Shown here: positions 55,901-64,000 of the stretch, in pieces | How the letters are laid out: each line of letters starts with the position of its first letter | How positions within the stretch are numbered: position 1 is the first letter of the stretch | NCBI RefSeq assembly: GCF_026151205.1 | Contig: NC_087083.1 | Coordinates: forward strand, 11,714,944 to 11,778,943 | Direction of reading: 5' to 3' | DNA from: Bolinopsis microptera | Lineage: Eukaryota > Ctenophora > Tentaculata > Lobata > Bolinopsidae | Length of the DNA: 64,000 bases | Notes under the pieces: generated by a model | The model's input: the letters and a program-made list of their open reading frames with translations, nothing else | What the model was told of the DNA's origin: nothing | The model's database searches: none | Program-made: the position numbers and the translations under genes

Positions 55901-58900
55901 AAATTTAAGTTTGCTTTTAATTTTGAAGGTCCTGTCGGCACCTGAAATCGACGAAATCTGCAGGGGTGGCTTGATCTAGATTTGGCCTAATTTGGAGAAC
56001 CATTGCCCGATAAATTTCAGTAGTTACGATAAGAAGTTACGATAATATGTGGTTTTGAGACGTGGTTTTAACTTCTTTATCAGTTTTAAGGTGGTCATTT
56101 TCTCTATTTATTCGGGCACTTAATCCTGAATTTTTCCAATTTCATCGCACCTAGCCCCCAATTTGTATTAAATTATATTTAAAGCCATTTTGGAATAATT
56201 ACTCCCTTGTCACCCAGAAGAATATTTTCATTTTAAGAGCTGCACATACTCACATTAGATACAACACATTTCCTGACTGCGACTGTCTAATCAAATGTAA
56301 CATTTAAACGTTTAGCGTCTAAATTTCTACCAGGTAAAAAACTTTGTGGGAAGGTGAAGGGGCAAACATTTAAATAAGTAAGCATGGTCATGGTATCTTA
56401 GGAAACTAACCGACAATGTAAACAATGTCCTTGAAAAGATCACTACATTTATCTCTAAAATCCAGAAAGTCCTCGTCATCAAAAGAAGACTCCTCAAACT
56501 CGTCGTAAAGTTCACATAGTTTAACCTAAAGGAATGGATATTATAACTTTACAAGGAATTGGTGCACATGTGTAATTAATGACCCGCATGATCTACTCGA
56601 TGAAAATTAATCGGAACCACGATAAAGTAGTTATAATAACTAATAAGTACCATATAATAATATATACATTATATATGTAATAACAAGTAACTACCAAAGT
56701 ATTGAGGAGCTGTATAAAGACAGGTTTGTAAGTTTCCACGATCTCCATATCAGGAGCACGGTAGATATTTTCAGCTAGTTGGAACCAAAAACTAAACGAA
56801 CTCTCTGCAACCTGTCAAGCAAACGTTGTAATAACATCAGAAATAATAAGTAAGTTTCAGCAGATGATTTTTAAAATATTGGGAGATTGTATTCAGCATT
56901 TACTAAATTAAAGAAGGAAGCTTAATGGTGGCATTTAAAAGATATTACTCGATAAAAAGCTTCCATTTGGTATCTGAATATTAGGTTAATATATTATATT
57001 AAATAACATACACTATAATCAGGGAACTGTATAGCTGCCAGGATAGTAGACACCACACTTAAATCACCAAGGTCTTTACCAGGTGTTTTCGTGAGGGGGG
57101 AAATGAGGGACTCACCAGCTTCTGTGTAGAAAGTTTAATTTAGTGAATCAGATAACTGTTGCGGGAAAGTGTATGTTATGATGGATGTTATTTCGAACTA
57201 TACGACTAATCGACCCAATTAACTAGCATTTTGAACAATTTTACCTATCCATATATTAACATTTAACAGACCCGCCCCCGATATATTTATATATCGGCTG
57301 TTTCTCAAATATCCCGAAAATTATCATTTTCATCTATTTAATTATTTACTGTATATTGAAAACCCCGATAATTTAAAAACTTCCTTTTCCAAATAACCCC
57401 AGTAAACTCACGACCGGACGTATGAATTGTTAGAAAGTTAAGGAAAACAGACAAAACTAGGAAATTACCAGCACGAATCACCGTTTTAACTGTTTAAGGG
57501 CATTTCAGTGGAATAACAAACGCCTTGAACTAATGAGGTTGCATAATTTTCTTTTGTGATGACTTAGATGATTTGAATATCAAAACGAGCATAGGAAAAG
57601 AAGCACTTGTTTTATTATTTATATTGTTTGTACATAATTTTGGAATGTGGATAATCCTATCTCATCGTATTCAATCTATTAATCGAATAACGATATTATA
57701 ATAAGTTTGCTATTTTACCAACTCAATTAGTTCTGGTATAATTTGTTGGGTCCAATAAGTAATTGCGGGCATAGTTCACTATGTGTTTACCGTGTTTGGG
57801 TGCCCATCATATTTTACAGATGGGGGCGATATTTTGAACGATTCTATTTTATATTCATTTATTGCTGTACTCTGTAAAATTAGAAAAGTATTTAATAAAT
57901 ACCCCTAAGAAAGATCAGTTCTTATCAGTATAAAGTTACCTGTAACTATCCTCGTTATGCTATTCACTACATCCAAGTTATCAGTGTTAATAGCGTTTAC
58001 TAGTGTTGGTTGTAATGCTGCTAATCGTGGCACTATCTGTAGCGCCAGTTCTCTGAAAATAAACGTGTTAACCATAGTGGAATGTTTATAAACTGTGGTG
58101 GAATGTTTATAACTGTGGTGGAATGTTTATAAACTGTGGTGGAATGTTTATAAACTGTATTGGAATGTTTATAAACTGTGATGGAATGTTTATTAACTGT
58201 GGTGGAATGTTTATAAAGTGTGGTGGAATGTTTATAAACTGTGGTGGAATGTTTATAAACTGTGATGGAATGTTTATAAACTGTGGTGGAATGTTTATAA
58301 ACTGTGGTGGAATGTTTATAACTGTGGTGGAATGTTTATAAACTGTGGTGGAATGTTTATAAACTGTGGTGGAATGTTTATAAACTGTGATGGAATGTTT
58401 ATTAACTGTGGTGGAATGTTTATAAAGTGTGGTGGAATATTTATCATGTCCTATAAATAGGAAACAATAAATGATGTTATCCCTAAATAAAACTGTTCTG
58501 AATGTATTGAACAGATCTGCTCGGATTGAGATTCTACAGATCTGCTATAAGTTTGGTAGATCGTTGTAATCTACATAATATATCAAAGGGCCTTAGCAGC
58601 TGGTGGACAACTTTTTGCAAACGAAGGTATCTTAGGATAACAATTTAAAGTTACACCCTAGTCCCTAGCAGAGAAAGCCCCCTGGCCCTCTTAGCTAGCG
58701 GGGAAGGCCCCCCGGCCCCCTCCAACTTTATGATCAAATTAATGTTTTATATTCCTCTCCCATTCATACCTTAGTTAAACAAATATTTAGAATCTTTTGT
58801 TTCAATTAAGAGATAGGTCATAGGATGAAGTCTAAAAGATTTCTAACAGCAGATCTTTTGTATCAGCACCAGACAATGGCCACAAAAGAGCTGTATAGAC

Positions 58901-61900
58901 AAGAGCAGGTCTACTGTGGTTCTACCAATTATTGATACAATAACGCTTGTCAACAGGAAGCTGTTGACAAAAGCCTAGAATTTATCAGTTAATATAAAGC
59001 AATATATGCAATATTGCAAAGAACAAGGGTGTTAAATTCGCCAAATTTTCGTCAAAAAATACGGCGCATTTAGAGTTTTCAAAAAATACGCGAATAATTC
59101 GCCAATTTACTACTTCAAGTTTTAATTTTTAGGGCTGGTAAATTCACCCAGAAATGGGCGGAAAATTCGGTAAAAATGCGGCCGTGGGAACGCCCAGCAT
59201 TCTCGAGTCTGATGTCTATCTCTCTTAAGCCGCGGCTCCGCAGTAATTTTAAAATTATTTATGATTGTACACAGCATTGTCAAAGAATGTTCAAATAAAA
59301 CATATAAATATTTGGATCATACTAGTTGACTTTGTCTCGTGATTGTTTATTGTTTCACACCTCTTTGAGCCACATTGTACGCGGATTGTTGTGGCTGTCA
59401 CGGTTAAGACCCGTTCACTTCACACGTGCGCAGCTAGTTTTTACTCTTAAATTTGATTTCTGTTGGCAGAAGCATTGGCCTTGAATGTTCAAATAAAAAA
59501 TATAAATAATTGGATCATACTAGTTGACGTTGTCTCATGATTGTTTATTGTTTCACACCTCTTTGAGCCGGATTGTTGTCGATGTCACGATCACACCAGT
59601 TGGCGGGTCACGAAATCCTCTCCGAACCTCCACGTGGTGTGGCCTGGTTGGCACTAATGGGTGGTGTGCTCTCTTGTCGAGTACAAAGGTTGGGACTTGC
59701 CAACTCAAAGTTCCCATAGGAACCAGGAAGTCACTAAAAGGACACACTGATAGCGAGAATTCCTGGCACTTCTTCTTCCAGTAACCACTTTTCAGGTCTT
59801 CTCAGCTAGACAGCTAAGGGCTCATCTTGAGGCCATCACATAACCGGACCAGGAATAAACAACAATGCAATACTTCGGGGATGCAAATAGGACATACAAT
59901 TTTTAACGAATGCATTACTCAAACTTTGGATTCAATTTTTTAGCTCGACGTTACATGGTAACAATACAGGACAGACAATCCTCCTTCAGGTTCATTGAGG
60001 AAATCGTACCCGCTATTTGCGTTACACATGATGGCAAGTATCTGGACTAATGATAACTTAGGATCCCCATCATTCATTAATTCCTCTCAGATCCCAAGGC
60101 TGCATTTAAAGCGCTTAACAGCACCAGTTTTAACTCCAGGTTCGTTCAAAACATCTCAGACCAACTCAACTCACTAGGTATTCACATAGAGTAGAACTAA
60201 GATGTTCCAGGACATGAAGGAGTATACGGTAAAGAACTATCGGACGAATTCGTAAGGGACGATCAATCCAACAACATCCCCATAGGACCAGAACCATTCC
60301 TCCCAATTAGTATAGGCCACACTCAGTGACAAAGAGACAAAGGAAAATCACACTTGAGATGTTCCTCCACAAATATAAATGCAGGAACTTTAATTTTTCT
60401 GGAACTCACATCAGATGGCTAACATGGCCGCAGTCAGGATAGGTCGCAGCCCACTAGTTTACTTTCAGAACGTGGCGAACAATTTCAACTTCGAGACGCA
60501 AGATTGTGAACACTTTTCAGGAGAAGCAGAAACATCCCAGCACCTCCTCTGCAAGTGCATCCAGATCATGACACTCAGAATCAGGGACAAAACGAAATCG
60601 CGGCATGTACAGAATCGCGATTTTTCGCGATTTTTTGCGACAAATTTTATGTATAATTTAATGTATAGTCTGTTAAAATTCGCGGTATCGCGAATTTTGG
60701 CCAAAATAATCGCGAAATCCTTTTGTCCCTGCTCAGAATGAGGATAATTGGTAAACCCCTACGGAGGATATTAACAACAGTAAACTCAACCATATCTTCA
60801 AATTTGTGGAACAGTCGACAAGACTGGATAGGGAAAACTCTTTTGGGTAACCTCCTTGGATTCTTCACCAGGAACTTTTGCTAAATCCCACACTAGGAAC
60901 TCAACCTAGGCCCATCTCCGCATAGAGAAAAATCTCCCAGGCTTTGACCTTGCTTGGAAGTCCCTTGTCTGCCCGCAGAAGTATTACAACGGAAGTGGGT
61001 TGACCAGAACAGAGAGAGAAAGAGAGAGAGACACACATACCAGTTGGCTTTGTCTTGTGATTGTCTTGAAATTGTCTTGTGATTGTCTAGTCTATTGTTA
61101 CACACCTCTTTGTGCCGGATTGTTGTCGATGTCACGATCATACCAGTGGCTTTGTCTTGTGATTGTCTTGAGATTGTTTTGTGGTTGTCTATTGTTTCAC
61201 CCCTCCTTGTGCCGGATTGTTACCGATGTCAGGATTAAGAACTGTTCACTTCACACGTACGCAGCTAGTTTTAAAGACCTGTTCACTTCAAACGTACGCA
61301 GCTAGTTTTTATTCTTAAATTTAATTTTTGGGGTTCAAATACTAACGCCAATATTATTTTCTATCACCAGAACACTTAGTGGTTAGTGATGGGTGCAGGT
61401 GGTTGAGAGATTTTTGCTGCAAAAATTTGACCTCATATTACACACCCATTAGTGGTTCAATTAGGATAATTCGGGTTTTTATTTGAGTTACTTTCATCAC
61501 TCAGTTTAAATTTAAATATTTATTATAATAAATATTTTTTATATAATTAAAGTATAAGACTCCAGCTAGGTGTAACACGTTACGTAATTGACTACGTGAT
61601 GGAGTCTTTGTTCTAGCTAGACGGTGCTTTCTGAGTACGTGATAAAGTCGTCGTTCTAGCTAGACAGCACCTAACGCATCATGCAATACTTTACAATATG
61701 GAGTATCTTAGTATGTCTGCAGCTTTCTTAGTATATCTGCAGCTTTCTGAGTATATCTGCAGCTTTCTTAGTATATCTGCAGCTTTCTTAGTATATCTGC
61801 AGCTTTTTTAGCATAACTGCAGACTATTTTATGTGTTTAGTTAATTCTTGCTTTTTGACGTTAAATATTTCATATTATACACAGTACACTTTATGAATTT

Positions 61901-63579
61901 TATTAATCGTATTCCAAATATTTTACCTGTTGACGTGAAGGTCCTCCATTGCGTAAGTAGCGCTGCAGACCGCGTCACAAGCACTGTCATAACACGTGTG
62001 ACAGGGTGTGTTTACTGTCACAATCTCGAATATCTTCGGGAGTATCTTCCCTTGCGCGACTGCACGTGCATCAAACTCACCTGCGGACGTTTATTTGAGT
62101 TAATTTCGGATAGTTAACGTAAGTTAGATAATTTAATATGATATTTATCATTAGTATTTCCTAAACCAATAACAAGTATTAAGCAAGGTTTGTGGAACTT
62201 GCTGTCTTCTTTATGTTCACAAATTTCATGCAAATTGCATATAATAACTGTTCCATATTAGTCCAGCAATGGGGATTTAAAATGAGAATAATCATAATTA
62301 AACCCAATTCATATGGTCAAAACAAAATAGGGAGGGCTTGAGATATTTTATATGGCCAGATTGCAGTAAAAAAATAAGCCAATCCCTGAAGATATCCACC
62401 AGACTATTTAAGTTTTGACGAGCATTAATCACAAAAAACGGTTTATATAAATAAAACGGTTAGTATAAATTCATAATGACTATTTACATACTTAACAACC
62501 GCAGAGTTTAAAGCTGATCGCCGGAAAAGTTTAAAAAGGTCATTTTATAATTTATAGCCGCCGAGATCGTCTCTTTTTTCACCTTTTCGTATTTTCTCAT
62601 TTTCGTATTTGATAGGGTAAGCGGACCCGTTTGAGAGATATGTTAAGATGTTCAATAATTAAGCTTTTGAGACCTAAATTACGTCACTTAGGTATTCATA
62701 AAATGTGACCGATTACAAAATTCTCACGCTTAAATTGTGCAAATCATAAAGCTTAACAGCACCTGGTGCGGTAAAATCACAAAGAAATTCTCATGTTCTA
62801 AATAGATAATTTGACAATTTGGTATATATCTTTATATTATTCATTAAACTCGGCAGATAACTTGGAACAATTTGTAGCTAGATCGATTAATTAAATTAGA
62901 AACGCATTAGATATGCGTTTAGTGAATTTAATCATGGACCGTTGGCTACATTTTATACACAAATTTCACACGTTTCGACGGCCCCAACGTTAATGCGGCT
63001 CTTGCTATGTGTTGGTTCAGCCGAATTAATTATCATATAATCAAGTTTATTTTTCTTTTCTAGTTAGTTGTCATCCGGCCACACAATAAGCAACTTATAT
63101 TGCAGTACCATTTATCATTTAGTATAATATATCAAAATATGTCATTGTAATTTTGCATGGCTGAAATGTAACGCTTGATTTTTTGAATTTTCAAATTATA
63201 AAAGTGAGGGGAATACAATCTTACTATATAATATAAAGCGAGACGATATATATATATATATATATGGGTACTGACTTTTGGCCCCCCTGTATAATACTAT
63301 GCCCGTAGATAAGGAGTAGTTGCCCTAATGACCTAATTGCCTAATTACCAATTGCCTAATTTACCCCCCCGCCCCCGGCCCTGTAGATAAGGAGTATTAG
63401 AATTACCTAACACAAGCCAGCTGCCCCAACATCTGAACACATGATTGTGAGTAAAGTCAGGGTTAGGGAGCGATGCACTGTTAGCAGATACAAACTCCAG
63501 GAAGGAGAAGACAGTGGCTGAGCAGGCTTGAAGTTGAGTTGTGACCTCCTCTCGTCGTGCGGCACCCAGTTTCAGATAC
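44404..63579 (-). CDS. TNPO3: Transportin-3, nuclear import receptor for SR proteins (17 exons, 5' end outside window)
   Basis: Exons in transcript order: 63407-63579, 61927-62080, 57940-58052, 57012-57121, 56695-56811, 56411-56525, 51516-51657, 50900-51042, 50498-50665, 49480-49586, 48510-48676, 47940-48053, 47667-47728, 47362-47482, 47043-47220, 44733-44877, 44404-44519. All borders are GT/AG and the phases agree throughout, giving 747 residues plus stop TAG. The order of segments matches TNPO3 of other animals: HVFRCWGSWLVLGEFD; SACDAVCSATYAMEDLHVNR; KTPGKDLGDLSVV; FSFWFQLAENIYRAPDMEIV; SVKVLGECAEWVT; YGLRSVGKKTPQILEPLAEK; SCVLYLSRSVIVDEF; GLERNPDTVDDFYRLCSRYI; HKDAQCSAIKFMDTL; and the C-terminus AYVTQKQVEELYH...FNQCFS. 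TNPO3 is an importin-beta family HEAT-repeat protein that carries phosphorylated SR splicing factors into the nucleus. About 150-170 N-terminal residues, the Ran-binding end, lie beyond the right edge. Several exon borders carry tandem arrays (listed separately). Confidence 0.94.
44868..46886 (-). repeat. 45 bp minisatellite built from a TNPO3 intron-exon junction, ~45 units
   Basis: On the minus strand the unit contains tttaaccattacccgcag followed by gttaacagtatagttctagg. The last copy is the real acceptor and first ~23 nt of exon 44733-44877. The units are nearly identical; some carry cta in place of ctg (synonymous) or single substitutions. One unit near 46196 lacks one base. The plus-strand ORFs over it (MVKVNTQNYTVNLR repeats) are by-products. 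Confidence 0.95.
46902..46974 (+). repeat. ~70 bp poly(G) tract
   Basis: An almost unbroken G run with a single C and two Ts, inside the TNPO3 intron just beyond the 45 bp array. On the transcript strand it is poly(C). The length should be treated with caution because such runs are hard to sequence. Confidence 0.85.
47729..47777. repeat. (TTAA)n microsatellite at the acceptor of a TNPO3 exon
   Basis: About 11 ttaa units directly precede (minus strand) the AG of exon 47667-47728, taking the place of the usual pyrimidine tract. Confidence 0.9.
48685..49270 (+). repeat. G-rich minisatellite next to a TNPO3 acceptor
   Basis: The unit is ttcagtcaggaagtgtagag followed by 6-15 G, repeated about 17 times. 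It begins 8 nt from the acceptor of exon 48510-48676. On the transcript strand it is a series of C-rich pyrimidine tracts. Confidence 0.9.
49793..50497 (-). repeat. 175 bp tandem duplication of the 3' part of a TNPO3 exon, four extra copies
   Basis: Each copy holds the last ~104 bp of exon 50498-50665 (minus strand: from gaagtgttgcagtcccac to gagtgtgttgcag) plus the gtaatta donor, separated by aattaccc-rich DNA. The copies start near 49797, 49972, 50147 and 50322, the real one near 50496. They alternate between two variants (aaaagcagtaaag and aaacgcagtgaag), giving a 350 bp higher-order period. Confidence 0.93.
51230..51500 (+). repeat. 32 bp minisatellite next to a TNPO3 donor
   Basis: The unit is aactggtagctgctgattgg followed by ttaatagctgta, about eight copies. 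It starts ~15 nt downstream (minus strand) of the gtgagg donor of exon 51516-51657. Confidence 0.93.
54690..55090 (+). mobile_element. Dispersed repeat, copy C, with flanking partial copies head-to-tail
   Basis: The full copy is 54763-55050. It is preceded directly by the tail of another copy (54690-54762: cggtcgtacagacagac, ttcgaattataatataga) and followed by the head of a third (agaaaacccgtggtcacagg near 55055). Tail and head meet in the order aattataatataga-ctagaaagcccgt. Confidence 0.7.
55505..55660 (+). mobile_element. hAT-type terminal fragment
   Basis: It starts caggcacgtagccaggattt, like the element end at 12068, then is G-rich with ggggcgcagccc repeats. No transposase is seen. Confidence 0.5.
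58079..58440 (+). repeat. ~22 bp minisatellite next to a TNPO3 acceptor
   Basis: About 16 units of ggtggaatgtttataaactgt with variants (tattaactg, ataaagtg). It lies ~27 nt upstream (minus strand) of the acceptor of exon 57940-58052. A higher-order repeat of several units is visible, since the order of variants recurs near 58170 and 58385. Confidence 0.93.
58441..59900. other. TNPO3 intron, repeat debris
   Basis: It contains ggggaaggccccccggcccc near 58701-58722 and two related ~80-145 bp segments (59323-59468 and 59518-59600: tgtttcacacctctttgagcc, ggattgttgt). Related segments recur at 61040-61330, on the other side of the LINE fragment. Confidence 0.45.
59990..60760 (+). pseudogene. Degenerate LINE fragment: RNase H domain and Cys/His C-terminus
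   Basis: Plus-strand frames give SDPKAAFKALNSTSFNSRFV (RNase H helix following the catalytic Asp), PGHEGVYGKELSDEF and IGPEPFLPISIGH (the end of RNase H domains in non-LTR elements). These are followed by CEHFSGEAETSQHLLCKC, the Cys/His motif near the polyprotein end. Stops and frame changes separate the pieces, so it is a dead copy, inserted in a TNPO3 intron. Confidence 0.7.
61040..61330 (+). repeat. Dispersed/tandem segments related to 59323-59600
   Basis: Two to three copies of ggctttgtcttgtgattgtc, caccccttgtgccggattg-like and ttcacttcacacgtacgcag sequence. The gttcacttcaaacgtacgca piece is itself doubled. Confidence 0.65.
61707..61815 (+). repeat. 20 bp minisatellite in a TNPO3 intron
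   Basis: About five to six units of cttagtatatctgcagcttt, ~110 nt downstream (minus strand) of the donor of exon 61927-62080. Confidence 0.9.
62081..63406. other. TNPO3 intron, no feature beyond a TA microsatellite
   Basis: (TA)n lies at about 63246-63265 and a ccccccccgcccccggccc block at 63363-63381. Nothing else is recognised. Confidence 0.5.
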
Positions 63580-64000
63580 CTGCAGATTAAGTTTTATGTT
63601 AACAAGCTGTAGGATGAGATATTACGGAATATGTGGTATTATTGGGGTACACTGTACAGTGTACAGGCATGAAAGTGCGGGTGAGTCATGTTTTTTCTGC
63701 AAATTAGGGTATATTTCTAGGTTTAACACAATAACAGTGGTCAGTACTTTTGTAGGTTTTACTGTACATTAGGATAATTATAAATTAATTATTCTAAGTT
63801 AGCAATAATATAGTCACACCGTTTAATCATTTGACTGCTTATATTAGGTGGTAACCCTGCGCCGCGGTTAGCATATTTAGCGACGTAATCTCTGATGTCA
63901 GTGATGCGGGGCTGGCTATAATATCATCACAACTGACAACAATAACACCACCCTTGAAGAAAGATCATTCAAGCTCCCTGATTATTGCACTGTTTACCAA
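63580..64000. other. TNPO3 intron at the window edge
   Basis: No TNPO3 exon is recognisable. A short open stretch on the minus strand (63845-63960, containing SLTSEITSLNMLTAAQG) has no known counterpart that I can name and is probably repeat-derived. Confidence 0.35.

Larger units (their letters stand above)
51658..56410 (-). other. Large TNPO3 intron with transposon debris
   Basis: It holds attagaggtaattac-type short repeats (51670-51800), a duplicated ctcaaagtcatgtaatta segment (about 52760 and 52950), a degenerate LINE-like stretch near 53180-53330 (plus strand DNISRDAVKQLALKRVERRD) and the repeats listed separately. No extra TNPO3 exon is required by the phases. Confidence 0.45.

Noticed and set aside
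58123-58341. ORF of MFINCGG repeats
   Set aside because: Translation of the 22 bp minisatellite in a TNPO3 intron.

Overview
The window is eukaryotic nuclear DNA from an animal. The genes are split by short introns with GT/AG borders, two protein kinase and nuclear-import genes are clearly metazoan orthologues, and the intergenic space is AT-rich and packed with small transposons and tandem arrays. A secreted Cys-rich domain of a type I associate with cnidarians and other marine invertebrates, a divergent class A GPCR and a Ly6-type GPI protein fit a marine invertebrate, possibly a cnidarian. The species cannot be fixed from the sequence alone.

Layout. 1-1.2 kb: 3' exons of a secreted Cys-rich protein (+). 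2.5-3.0 kb: intact single-exon Ly6/three-finger GPI-anchored protein (-). 3.5-8 kb: nested small transposons of about 93 bp with 8-9 bp target duplications, inside a duplicated segment. 8.0-9.0 kb: broken transposon-type ORF. 9.5-9.8 kb: LINE 3' end. 10.5-16.8 kb: two related elements with G-rich inverted ends, subterminal minisatellites and huge CT-rich cores. 18.3-20.0 kb: complete four-exon casein kinase 1 alpha (+). 21-33 kb: mostly transposon debris, including a 5'-truncated LINE reverse transcriptase (-) and a 731 bp full-length palindrome flanked by TTAA. 34.9-41.0 kb: an unrecognised acidic, charged multi-exon gene (-), with a GPCR gene (+) nested in one of its introns. 44.4-63.6 kb: 17 consecutive exons of transportin-3 (TNPO3, -), with the N-terminal ~150-170 codons beyond the right edge.

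The most unusual signal is in TNPO3. Tandem arrays sit directly on its exon borders. A 45 bp unit repeated about 45 times contains the end of an intron, its AG acceptor and the first ~23 nt of the next exon, in frame. A 29-36 bp array repeats the stop-codon region, adding a CRE-like octamer per unit. A 175 bp unit repeats the last ~100 bp of another exon plus its donor. Further arrays abut the splice sites of at least four other exons. Because 45 is a multiple of 3 and most of the array is open in the exon frame, each unit could serve as an alternative acceptor that adds 15 residues.

The genes do not form an obvious pathway: a signalling kinase, an SR-protein importer, a receptor and two surface or secreted proteins are simply neighbours.
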